From positions 5,580,001 to 5,644,000 of the forward strand of contig NZ_CP014504.1 in NCBI RefSeq assembly GCF_001590605.1: a stretch of DNA of 64,000 bases, written 5' to 3'. Source of the DNA: Pedobacter cryoconitis (GTDB taxonomy: Bacteria > Bacteroidota > Bacteroidia > Sphingobacteriales > Sphingobacteriaceae). Shown piece after piece: positions 1 to 7,876 of this stretch (the first letter of the stretch is position 1; every line of letters begins with the position of its first letter). Below the pieces are notes generated by a model that was not told the origin of the DNA, ran no database searches, and worked only from the letters and a program-made list of their open reading frames with translations. The position numbers and the translations under genes were made by a program.

Positions 1-640
1 ATTTGATTGGATCATTACCTGATCTTACAACCCAGTATAAGTCCATTTCAAACTTAACTGCATTCGGATCTGTTTCTTTTAGCAGAATTTCATAACCAGT
101 CTTTTCACCATATTTTACAAACTCAAAGTTGTGGTTATGGTAACCAAGGCCTAGTCCGCTTGCTTTACAGATCGCTGAAGCTTCATTTAATCTTGCTGCA
201 ACTTTCTTCCAGTCGTCTTCTGTTTTGCGTAAATTATCCCCTAAATAAGGGACTACGATATAGCTGCTGCCAATTGTATTCGCTGCCTCTATATAGCTTT
301 TAAGCTCATCTGCGTTACCAGTTCCAATGAACTTATCCATTCCATAATGCCCGCTTGGCGCAGTTAATCCATTATTTGAGAGTAAAGTTTTAAAAGCCTT
401 AGGGTCTAAACCCCAGTACTTACCATTTAATGAATAACCATAAGTCTCTACTTCTTTGTAACCAGCTTTTGCAACTTTAGCAATCGTACCAGCTACATCA
501 GGTGGTAATTGTGCTCTTAAGGAATAAAGTTGTAAACCAACAACTTTAGCCGGGGCAGCAGCAAAGGTTAGGGAGGGTAATACCACAGCACCTGCCGCAG
601 CTAAACCCGCCTGTTTGATGAAATTTCTTCTTGAATTCAT
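1..640 (-). CDS. Tat-exported sugar phosphate isomerase/epimerase family protein (partial, 3' end outside window)
   Basis: The visible 213 codons start at 640 with a twin-arginine signal (SRRNFIK, residues 3-9) and an Ala-rich hydrophobic stretch ending near residue 29, so the enzyme is probably exported folded to the periplasm. The rest reads as a TIM barrel of the AP-endonuclease-2/xylose-isomerase-like family; the segments HNHNFEF and EMDLYWV match its usual metal-binding strands. The gene begins 10 nt after the stop of the next upstream isomerase, so it is probably the last visible member of the long minus-strand sugar operon. Its likely role is handling a keto-sugar or glycoside in the 3-keto pathway, for example as isomerase, lyase or hydratase. 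The exact reaction cannot be read from sequence. Confidence 0.85.
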   Translation of the reverse strand, partial: MNSRRNFIKQAGLAAAGAVVLPSLTFAAAPAKVVGLQLYSLRAQLPPDVAGTIAKVAKAGYKEVETYGYSLNGKYWGLDPKAFKTLLSNNGLTAPSGHYGMDKFIGTGNADELKSYIEAANTIGSSYIVVPYLGDNLRKTEDDWKKVAARLNEASAICKASGLGLGYHNHNFEFVKYGEKTGYEILLKETDPNAVKFEMDLYWVVRSGNDPIK

Positions 641-650
641 AATTAAATCT

Positions 651-1553
651 TTATAAGTCACAAATTTTTATCGCGTTTCTTAAGGACTGAAGTTTATCCT
701 TCTGTTTTGGAATAAATTCCTGTGCGATGTATCCTTTAAAACCTGTTGCCAATATAGCTTTGATGATTGCAGGATAAAAAAGCTCCTGTGTATCATCTAT
801 TTCATTTCTGCCAGGAACACCTGCAGTATGGTAATGCGCAATATATGGATGATAAGTTCTGATATTATGAATAACGTCACCTTCATCAACTTGCATATGA
901 TAAATGTCGTATAGCAGCTTAAAGTTTTCTGAACCCAGTCTTTTAGCCAGTTCAGCACCCCAGGCAGTATGGTCACATTGATAATCTTTGTGATCAATTT
1001 TACTATTCAGTAACTCCATCACGAGCACAACATTGTGTTTTTCGGCAAGCCCGATAACCTGCTTTAATCCTTCTACACAATTATTCCATCCTTCTTCATC
1101 CGTTTTGCCTCTGCGGCTTCCGCTAAAACAAATCAGATTTTTATACCCGGCTTCCGCTACCAGAGGAATCATTTTTGTATAATTCTCTATCAGTTTCGGA
1201 TGAAAGGCTTTATCATTCCAGCCATCAGTCAGATTAATTTCTGCACCATTGCACATCGAAGAATACAATCCATGTTTCTTCAAAACAGGCCATTCAGCAG
1301 GCCCTACAAGGTCTATTGCTTTCAAACCCATTCCTTTGACAGCAATACAAAGTTCATCCAATTCAATGTCACTGAAACACCAGCGGCAAACAGAATGGTT
1401 CACATTTCCTTTTAAAGGGGCATTATTTTTTAAAGGAGTATTGCCTGATTCCCTTTCTGCAGCGTAAGAGGGGATCGTAGCAGACAGTCCCAAAATTGCT
1501 GAACCTGTAATCATTGTTTTCAACGCATTTCTGCGGCTTTGCTCAGTTCCCAT
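651..1553 (-). CDS. Tat-exported hydroxypyruvate isomerase-like TIM-barrel protein
   Basis: A 300-residue protein with a twin-arginine signal (SRRNALK, residues 6-12) and a cleavage region near residue 31. The barrel resembles hydroxypyruvate isomerase/OtnI proteins: E180, D216, H242 and E279 sit where the family carries its metal-binding and catalytic residues. The start ATG lies only 2 nt past the stop of the MFS transporter, so the genes are co-transcribed and probably translationally coupled. A periplasmic place next to a sugar dehydrogenase argues against true hydroxypyruvate isomerase. I infer action on a keto-sugar or its enediol. Substrate unknown. Confidence 0.85.
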   Translation of the reverse strand: MGTEQSRRNALKTMITGSAILGLSATIPSYAAERESGNTPLKNNAPLKGNVNHSVCRWCFSDIELDELCIAVKGMGLKAIDLVGPAEWPVLKKHGLYSSMCNGAEINLTDGWNDKAFHPKLIENYTKMIPLVAEAGYKNLICFSGSRRGKTDEEGWNNCVEGLKQVIGLAEKHNVVLVMELLNSKIDHKDYQCDHTAWGAELAKRLGSENFKLLYDIYHMQVDEGDVIHNIRTYHPYIAHYHTAGVPGRNEIDDTQELFYPAIIKAILATGFKGYIAQEFIPKQKDKLQSLRNAIKICDL

Positions 1554-1555
1554 CT

Positions 1556-2806
1556 TTAAACTTCGTTAAATTGAGTGTCCACAACTCTTTTACGCTTCTC
1601 ATTAAAGAAAACGGTGAAAAGCAGGAATACAACCAATGCAATTCCTGCAGGGATGATCCAAACCATTTTCCAGTCTACAGTGCCATCAACTAATTTATAG
1701 CTGTCAGTAATCATACCAGCAACTTTAAAGCCAATCAGCATCCCTACACCATAAGTAGCCAGCGTAATTAAACCCTGAGCAGCACTTTTATATTTTTCTC
1801 CAGCTCTTGAATTCGTGTAAATCTGTCCCGATACAAAGAAGAAGTCATAGCATACACCATGTAAAGCAATACCGATAATTAGCATAAAGCTTAATTCACC
1901 AGCATTACCATAAGCGAATAATGCATAACGAATTGCCCATGCAATCATGCCCACCAGGATCGTGGTTTTAAATCCGAATCTTTTGAAGAATACAGGTATC
2001 ATTAATAAAAATAAGGCTTCAGATACTTGTCCGATTGCCATTTTACCAGTAGGCCCCTCTACACCAATATTGGATAAGAAAAGATTTGCATTCTGATAAT
2101 AAAAAGCAAGCGGGATACAGATTAAAATCGCAGATACGAAGAAAACCGCGAAGTTTTTATCCTTCAGTAATTTCAAAGCATCTAAACCCAGGATATCTGA
2201 GATCGTAACTTTATCATCTTTAGATACTTTTGGTGGGGTTTTAGGCAATGCAAAACTAAACAAACCTAAAATCAGAGAAGCTACTCCGGCCATCAGGAAA
2301 GTGTTTTTTAACAGCCCTGAATCCATCCCAGCTTTTGAATCCCATAAGAATAAATAACTGATACATAATCCGGCAACAATCCATCCGATAGTACCCCAGA
2401 ACCTGATATTTGAAAACTCTTTTTCAGCATCTTTCATCTGATTAAATGATACTGAATTTACCAATGCCAGGGTAGGCATGAACAGGATCATGTAACCTAA
2501 AACATAAGGATAGAATACATTTACATCCGTTGCTGTATACATCTGGTACATTAACACCGCTCCGATCAGATGCAGTACACCGAGAATTTTCTCTGCATTA
2601 AAGAATCTGTCGGCAATCAGTCCGATAATAAAAGGGGCAATAATCGCTCCCCATGACTGCGTAGAGAATACAGCAGCTGAGTCCGCACCTGTAGCATGCA
2701 GGTTTTTTTCTAAGAAAGTACCCAGCGTAACAAACCATGAACCCCAGATAAAGAACTCCAGGAACATCATAGTTGATAATTTAATACGGGTATTGATATT
2801 CATCAT
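1556..2806 (-). CDS. MFS transporter, nucleoside:H+ symporter (NHS) family-like
   Basis: A 416-residue polytopic protein with about 12 hydrophobic segments. The N-terminus (FFIWGSWFVTLGTFL) and the overall pattern resemble the NupG/XapB nucleoside:proton symporter family, which in Bacteroidota often sits in sugar-catabolic clusters and then probably carries sugars rather than nucleosides. It lies in the middle of the sugar-oxidation operon, 2 nt before the hydroxypyruvate isomerase-like gene and 41 nt after the DUF1080 gene. The best guess is inner-membrane import of the monosaccharide or keto-sugar released in the periplasm. The substrate is inferred from context alone. Confidence 0.82.
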   Translation of the reverse strand: MMNINTRIKLSTMMFLEFFIWGSWFVTLGTFLEKNLHATGADSAAVFSTQSWGAIIAPFIIGLIADRFFNAEKILGVLHLIGAVLMYQMYTATDVNVFYPYVLGYMILFMPTLALVNSVSFNQMKDAEKEFSNIRFWGTIGWIVAGLCISYLFLWDSKAGMDSGLLKNTFLMAGVASLILGLFSFALPKTPPKVSKDDKVTISDILGLDALKLLKDKNFAVFFVSAILICIPLAFYYQNANLFLSNIGVEGPTGKMAIGQVSEALFLLMIPVFFKRFGFKTTILVGMIAWAIRYALFAYGNAGELSFMLIIGIALHGVCYDFFFVSGQIYTNSRAGEKYKSAAQGLITLATYGVGMLIGFKVAGMITDSYKLVDGTVDWKMVWIIPAGIALVVFLLFTVFFNEKRKRVVDTQFNEV

Positions 2807-2847
2807 ATAGTTTAAAGGTTTTTAAGGTGTATCAGAATTAAACAAGC

Positions 2848-3540
2848 TTACAGTTCTTTGATCATAATATTACGGAACCAAACTTCATCTCCGTGATCTT
2901 GTAATGCAATCTTTCCTTTTGTAAATGCTCCAAAACCTTCCCATTTAGCAAATTTGCTACCTGCGATCAGTGCTTTCCAGTTCTCATCGAACTGTGTAGT
3001 TGAAACTGTTTTTACGCCATTCAATATAAATTCTAATTTACCTTTATTACTGATAATTTCGGCAGTATTCCATTGTCCAACGGGTTTAACAGGTTCTGAG
3101 CTGCTTTTTACCAGGTCGTACAAATCACCTGCACGGTGTTTAATAATCTTTCCATCAGGGTGTCCATCATTGTCAATTACCTGCATTTCAGGGCCAGTAC
3201 TATAAGTTTGATGGTATTTCTCCGGATTCTCATTGACGTGGAATAAGATACCACTATTAGATTTAGGGGCTACTTTCCAGTCAATTTTTAAATGGAAGTT
3301 TGCATATTCTTTATCCGTAATCAGGTCACCATCGTCTTTTTGTTTAGATTTAGGGTCAAGATGTATTGCACCATTTTCAACTTTCCAGCCTTTTCCGACA
3401 GCAGTTTTTCCATAGCTATGCCATCCTTTAGTCGTTTTTCCATCAAATAAAGAAGTGAACCCTTTTTTTGAACGCTGAGCTTGTGCGTTGAAGCCAATCA
3501 TTGTAAATACCAGTATCGCAGAAATTGCGTAAGTCTTCAT
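2848..3540 (-). CDS. DUF1080 (3-keto-disaccharide hydrolase domain) protein, exported
   Basis: A 230-residue protein with a signal peptide (residues 1-22, ending AQAQ) followed by one DUF1080 domain, a concanavalin-like fold. Typical family segments are visible: FTSLFDGK near the mature N-terminus, SNSGILFHV and GPEMQV in the centre, and the C-terminal VWFRNI strand. DUF1080 members act on 3-keto glycosides, cleaving or hydrating the oxidised sugar. I chose the ATG at 3540 rather than the in-frame ATG at 3579. The longer version would overlap the upstream gene and place 13 residues ahead of a clean signal peptide. Neighbours that could make and reduce 3-keto sugars support the assignment. Confidence 0.88.
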   Translation of the reverse strand: MKTYAISAILVFTMIGFNAQAQRSKKGFTSLFDGKTTKGWHSYGKTAVGKGWKVENGAIHLDPKSKQKDDGDLITDKEYANFHLKIDWKVAPKSNSGILFHVNENPEKYHQTYSTGPEMQVIDNDGHPDGKIIKHRAGDLYDLVKSSSEPVKPVGQWNTAEIISNKGKLEFILNGVKTVSTTQFDENWKALIAGSKFAKWEGFGAFTKGKIALQDHGDEVWFRNIMIKEL

Positions 3541-3560
3541 ATAAGTTGTTTTAGATAAAA

Positions 3561-5018
3561 TTAAGCACCCAGTGTCCATCCTTTGCGGTATTCGCGTTTG
3601 ACGTACTGGTTTACAGCATCAAAATTGGTAACTTTCATATTGTCATTATCCCATAACAGTTTGATATTTCTGCCAGGATAACTAACTTTTCCATTGGCAT
3701 CTTTGCGTTGTACATCATTTGCTCTGATCGCAAGGTTAGCCATTAACAAGGCTTCGGTAAGCGGGCCTGCAATTTCGAACGGAGAACTCAGTTCTTTTTT
3801 GCCATGACCGGCGATACAAGCCTCAACCCATTGCGCATAGTGACCTTCTGCGCCTTTCGGTACACGCGCAAATTTTTCAGGAACTTTAATGTCCTTATTA
3901 CGGCTCAATGGTAAAAGACGAGGATTCGCGCTATAGGTTTCACTCACCATTTTTCCTTTTGTTCCGATGAATAACGTTCCATTACCACCATCACCAAATA
4001 CTTCATTGGCTTCCAGTTCTTCCGGACGCGTGGGTTGAATACCACCATCCATCCAATGTACGGTAACATCGCCCTGAGTTTTAGCAGTTTTAGGGAATTT
4101 TAACGTTACGTGACTTGAAGGCGGGCAACTATCCGGGAAATAACCGCGTTTAAATTCATCGACATAAACAGAACCAACACTGGCTTCTACTTCAGAAGCA
4201 TACTTTAAACCAAGCACACTAAAAGGAGCTTCCAGCAAATGGCATCCCATATCTCCTAATGCACCTGTTCCATAATCCCACCAGCCTCTCCAGTTAAAAG
4301 GAACAAGTTTTTCTACGTAATCTTTGTAAGGAGCACTGTTCAGCCATAAATCCCAATCCAGGTTTTTAGGAATATCAGCTTTGTTTGCAGACCATGGAAT
4401 ACCTTGCGGCCATACCGGACGATCTGTCCAGGCATAAACGGTATGTACATCTCCAATCAGACCAGCATCATACCATTCTTTCATTTGACGGGGACCATCA
4501 TTTGAGGCACCCTGGTTACCCATTTGCGTAACCACTTTATATTTTTTAGCCGCTTCTGTTAGCTTTCTGGCCTCATAAATATCATGCGTTAATGGTTTTT
4601 GAACATATACATGTTTACCCAACTGCATGGCAGCAAGGGCAATCATTGCATGACTATGATCTGGCGTTGAAACACTAACTGCATCAAAGTTTTTATGCTC
4701 TTTATCAAGCAATTCGCGCCAGTCTTTATAAAATTTAGCTTTAGGGAAGCTTTTCACTGATCCCGCAGCTCTGTTTGTATCTACATCACATAAAAATCCG
4801 ATATCTGCTTTTCCGCTTTTAGCAAAATTTGCAATATCTGAACCACCTTTCCCACCTGCTCCAACTCCTGCTACTATTAATCTGTCACTCGGCGCTATAA
4901 ATCCATTGCCTCCCAATACATGGCGGGGTACAATCATAAATGAAGCTGCGGCTATTGCTGTTGTCTTAAGAAACGAACGCCTGTTAGACGCGTCTATCTC
5001 TTTGTTGGTTTTTTTCAT
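3561..5018 (-). CDS. Tat-exported Gfo/Idh/MocA family oxidoreductase
   Basis: A 485-residue protein with a twin-arginine signal (SNRRSFLK, residues 11-18), a Rossmann dinucleotide loop (VAGVGAGGKGG, about 49-59) and a QKP triplet at 140-142 in place of the usual EKP. The second half contains GDMGCHLLEAP, a typical catalytic-region segment. This exported subfamily, with tightly bound NAD(H), catalyses redox-neutral chemistry or keto-sugar reduction. In 3-keto glycoside pathways such enzymes interconvert the keto and hydroxyl forms. It lies 20 nt upstream of the DUF1080 start. A long hairpin precedes it at 5041-5099, together with the leader motif shared with the cytochrome gene. Confidence 0.88.
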   Translation of the reverse strand: MKKTNKEIDASNRRSFLKTTAIAAASFMIVPRHVLGGNGFIAPSDRLIVAGVGAGGKGGSDIANFAKSGKADIGFLCDVDTNRAAGSVKSFPKAKFYKDWRELLDKEHKNFDAVSVSTPDHSHAMIALAAMQLGKHVYVQKPLTHDIYEARKLTEAAKKYKVVTQMGNQGASNDGPRQMKEWYDAGLIGDVHTVYAWTDRPVWPQGIPWSANKADIPKNLDWDLWLNSAPYKDYVEKLVPFNWRGWWDYGTGALGDMGCHLLEAPFSVLGLKYASEVEASVGSVYVDEFKRGYFPDSCPPSSHVTLKFPKTAKTQGDVTVHWMDGGIQPTRPEELEANEVFGDGGNGTLFIGTKGKMVSETYSANPRLLPLSRNKDIKVPEKFARVPKGAEGHYAQWVEACIAGHGKKELSSPFEIAGPLTEALLMANLAIRANDVQRKDANGKVSYPGRNIKLLWDNDNMKVTNFDAVNQYVKREYRKGWTLGA

Positions 5019-5040
5019 CAGATTATATTGGTTTTAGGTT

Positions 5041-5099
5041 ATGAAGCTTGCATGAGTTTTGTCAGCTAAACGCTGAGTGTAAACTCATGCAGGTTTCAT
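5041..5099. repeat. Intra-operon inverted repeat (hairpin) ahead of the Gfo/Idh/MocA gene
   Basis: Arms of 19 bases (5041-5059 and 5081-5099) pair with 17 of 19 matches, and the rest are G-T compatible. The 21-base loop contains a further TCAG/CTGA stem. It lies between the cytochrome c stop (5148) and the oxidoreductase start (5018). A diverged copy sits ahead of the cytochrome gene at 5572-5630. No U-tract follows on the transcribed strand, so a processing or stability element fits better than a terminator. Confidence 0.6.
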
Positions 5100-5147
5100 G
5101 CTTAATACTATTTGGTTAGATAGGGATATGTTGATGTTCCGGAGAAC

Positions 5148-5546
5148 TTATTTTTTTAGTGACAAAATCCAGGTCACCATTTGTTTTGCATCGTCTTTGC
5201 TTAAGTTAGGGTGAGGAGTCATTGGCAGATCGCCCCAGGTTCCTTTACTTCCGGCAATCACTACATCAGCTAATTTATTGATATTTTCTTCGCTTGAAGG
5301 GTATTTTGCTGCGATATCTACATAGGCAGGTCCGATTACCTTTTGAGTTTTGTTATGGCAGCCGATACAATCTGCTGTAGCTATTAGTTTTTCACCAGGC
5401 AACATTTCTGATGGAGTTTGTGCCTTTACCGTAGTTTCAGTATCTGTTGAAGCTGCTGTAGTTGATCCTTCAGTAGTAGCTCCCGGGTTTCCGCAAGAAG
5501 CTATCGCTAAACTAATACATCCCAAAATTAACAGTGTCTTTTTCAT
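5148..5546 (-). CDS. Lipoprotein c-type cytochrome (class I, c551/c552-like)
   Basis: A 132-residue protein with a lipoprotein signal (lipobox Cys18), a low-complexity Thr/Ser/Ala linker at 22-45, one haem-binding CIGCH motif at 60-64 and a likely distal Met109 in the LPMTPH segment. That is the size and layout of a small soluble-type monohaem cytochrome tethered to a membrane. Its place in an operon with a GMC dehydrogenase and its small subunit suggests it is the electron acceptor that passes electrons from sugar oxidation to the respiratory chain. Hairpin elements stand on both sides of the gene, so its mRNA may be processed separately. Confidence 0.9.
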   Translation of the reverse strand: MKKTLLILGCISLAIASCGNPGATTEGSTTAASTDTETTVKAQTPSEMLPGEKLIATADCIGCHNKTQKVIGPAYVDIAAKYPSSEENINKLADVVIAGSKGTWGDLPMTPHPNLSKDDAKQMVTWILSLKK

Positions 5547-5571
5547 AATGTTCTTGTTCTTCTTAATGGTT

Positions 5572-5630
5572 ATGAAGCTTTCCTGAGCTTTTTATCCTGC
5601 TTATAAAAGGTAAGCTCATTCAGGTTTCAT
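5572..5630. repeat. Diverged second copy of the intra-operon hairpin
   Basis: Arms at 5572-5590 and 5612-5630 match 14 of 19 positions and share the outer ATGAAGCTT and AGGTTTCAT boxes with the element at 5041-5099. It precedes the cytochrome c start codon by about 25 bases. Confidence 0.5.
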
Positions 5631-5656
5631 TCTTTTGTGTGTTTGTGTTTTACTAT

Positions 5657-6712
5657 TTATTTTATACCTAATATTTGTTTGTTGAATTCTGAATCTGCAC
5701 CTGTCGCAGCGAAATCATCAAATGCTCTGGTGGTTACCGGAATGATGTGGTTTTTAATAAACTCAGCACCCTCTCTTGCACCAGTCTCAGAATCTTTAAT
5801 ACAGCATTCCCATTCCATTACTGCCCAACCTTTAAAATCATACTGAGCTAATTTACTGAAGATAGTTTTGAAATCTACCTGTCCATCTCCCGGAGAACGG
5901 TAACGCCCTGCACGGTTTGCCCAGCTTTGGTAACCGCCAAAAGTACCTTGTCTGCCAGTTGGGTTAAATTCTGCATCCTTTACATGGAAAGCTTTAATTC
6001 TTTCATGATACAGATCAATATACTGGATGTAATCCAGTTGTTGTAATACAAAGTGTGACGGATCATATAATAAACATGCTCTTGGATGGAAATTTACCTG
6101 CTCCAAAAACATCTCATAAGTTATCCCGTCGAACAAATCTTCACCAGGATGGATCTCATAACAAACATCTACACCACAAGTGTCAAATTCATTTAATATC
6201 GGTAACCAGCGGCGGGCAAGTTCTTTAAAACCTTCCTCTACTAACCCTTCTGGTCTTTGTGGCCAGGGATGGAACATATGCCATAAAAGAGAACCACTAA
6301 AAGTAGCATGTGCATTCAAACCAAGATGCTGAGAAGCCTTTGCCGCATATTTCAGCTGCTGTACTGCCCACTCAGTTCTGGCTGCAGGATTATTATGATA
6401 AGCAGCTGGCGCGAAACCATCAAATACCTTGTCATAAGCAGGATTAACTGCGATTAACTGACCTTGAATATGCGTAGAAAGTTCTGTAATTTCCAGGCCA
6501 TATGAATTGATTTTTCCTTTCAGTTCATCCGCATAGGTTTTACTCTCTGCTGCTTGCTGCAAGTCAATAAATCTATTATCCAGGGTTGGCATTTGTATAC
6601 CTTTAAACCCTAAATCTGCCGCCCACTGACAAATCCCGTCAAGGGAATTGAACGGGGCCTGGTCTCCAATAAACTGGGCTAAAAAAACTGCTGGTCCTTT
6701 GATTGTTGTCAT
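5657..6712 (-). CDS. Sugar phosphate isomerase/epimerase family protein (cytoplasmic)
   Basis: A 351-residue TIM-barrel protein of the xylose-isomerase-like superfamily without a signal peptide, longer than the exported paralogues in this operon (about 300 residues). Segments consistent with metal ligands are CYEIHPGED, LYDPSHFVL, FHVKDAEF and AVMEWEC, giving the usual Glu/Asp/His/Glu set on consecutive strands. It begins 6 nt after the stop of the upstream cytoplasmic Gfo/Idh/MocA gene, and the two probably act in sequence on an imported sugar. The precise substrate is unknown. Confidence 0.88.
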   Translation of the reverse strand: MTTIKGPAVFLAQFIGDQAPFNSLDGICQWAADLGFKGIQMPTLDNRFIDLQQAAESKTYADELKGKINSYGLEITELSTHIQGQLIAVNPAYDKVFDGFAPAAYHNNPAARTEWAVQQLKYAAKASQHLGLNAHATFSGSLLWHMFHPWPQRPEGLVEEGFKELARRWLPILNEFDTCGVDVCYEIHPGEDLFDGITYEMFLEQVNFHPRACLLYDPSHFVLQQLDYIQYIDLYHERIKAFHVKDAEFNPTGRQGTFGGYQSWANRAGRYRSPGDGQVDFKTIFSKLAQYDFKGWAVMEWECCIKDSETGAREGAEFIKNHIIPVTTRAFDDFAATGADSEFNKQILGIK

Positions 6713-6718
6713 CGTTAT

Positions 6719-7876
6719 TTATATTTTAAAATCAAACCATTTCTGATCTGACAGCCCTGAGGCCACTACATTTTCTATAAATGCCATTCCACGTACACCA
6801 TCTTCTACGCCAGGAAAATCTAACATTTCCGGAGTAGGGGTTTTACCTTCTTGCTTTGATTTTAAAGTTAACGCGAAATTCCGGTAAATGTTCGCAAAAG
6901 CTTCCAGATAACCTTCCGGATGTCCTGCTGGTGTTCTCGCATTAAACTGTGCCGCAGAGGTTAAATAACCTTGTCCGGCGCGGTAAAGTTGAGTGGGGGC
7001 ATCCAGCCATTTTACTTTCAGCGTATTCGGTTCTTCCTGGTGCCATTCCAGGCTTCCTTTTTCCCCGTAAACTTTAATCTTCAATGCATTTTCTTCTCCC
7101 GCAGCAATCTGTGAAGCCACTAAAACACCATTTGCTCCGTTGTTGAACTTGAGCAAAACGTTTCCATCATCATCAAGCGCGCGGCCATCTACCATGATAT
7201 TGAGGTCTGCGCAGATTTTTGTAATCTCTAAACCTGAAATATATTCGGCAAGCTGTGCAGCATGTGTTCCGATGTCACCCATACAACCACTAATCCCACT
7301 TTTCGAAGGATCAGTTCTCCACGCAGATTGTTTGTTGCCATCACGTTCAGAAGGTAAACTTAGCCAGCCCTGAGGATATTCTACCAGGATTTTTCTGATC
7401 TTCCCGAAAGCATTATCTTTTACCATTTGACGGGCCTGTTTAACCATCGGATAACCAGAATACGTATAGGTAAGTGCTAACGTTAAACCAGTTTCCAATA
7501 TTTTGTCTCTGAGTAGTTTAGCTTCTGCCAGTGTCAAGCTGATCGGCTTGTCAATCACCACATGGAAACCATGTTCCAATGCCATCATTGCAGGTGCAAA
7601 ATGCGCAAAATTAGGTGTAACAATAGTTACAAAATGCATTCTTGCAGTTGCAGGCAGGAGACTCTCTTTTTCGATCATCTCCTGGTAAGTCCCGTAATTT
7701 CTGTCTGCTGCCAGGAACAATAATTCGCCCGATTCCTTTGCGGTTTCAGGATTGGAACTTAAAGCTCCGCAAACCAGTTCTATCTGACCATCTATATTGG
7801 CTGCGATACGGTGGACGGCGCCTATAAAAGCATTTTTACCGCCACCGATCATCCCCATTCTTATTTTACCGTTCAT
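6719..7876 (-). CDS. Gfo/Idh/MocA family oxidoreductase (cytoplasmic)
   Basis: A 385-residue NAD(P)-dependent sugar dehydrogenase-like protein. It opens with a Gly-rich dinucleotide loop (GMIGGGKNAFIG, residues 8-19), carries DKPIS in the place of the family EKP motif, and has a central GCMGDIGTHAAQL segment with the probable catalytic His. It has no signal peptide, unlike the paralogue at 3561. Its ATG overlaps the stop of the GMC oxidoreductase by one base (TAATG), implying translational coupling. A likely role is reduction of an imported 3-keto sugar to the normal hexose; this is inferred from context. Confidence 0.9.
   Translation of the reverse strand: MNGKIRMGMIGGGKNAFIGAVHRIAANIDGQIELVCGALSSNPETAKESGELLFLAADRNYGTYQEMIEKESLLPATARMHFVTIVTPNFAHFAPAMMALEHGFHVVIDKPISLTLAEAKLLRDKILETGLTLALTYTYSGYPMVKQARQMVKDNAFGKIRKILVEYPQGWLSLPSERDGNKQSAWRTDPSKSGISGCMGDIGTHAAQLAEYISGLEITKICADLNIMVDGRALDDDGNVLLKFNNGANGVLVASQIAAGEENALKIKVYGEKGSLEWHQEEPNTLKVKWLDAPTQLYRAGQGYLTSAAQFNARTPAGHPEGYLEAFANIYRNFALTLKSKQEGKTPTPEMLDFPGVEDGVRGMAFIENVVASGLSDQKWFDFKI

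Noticed and set aside
3541..3579. Longer start for the DUF1080 gene
   Set aside because: It would overlap the upstream oxidoreductase and put 13 residues before an intact signal peptide.
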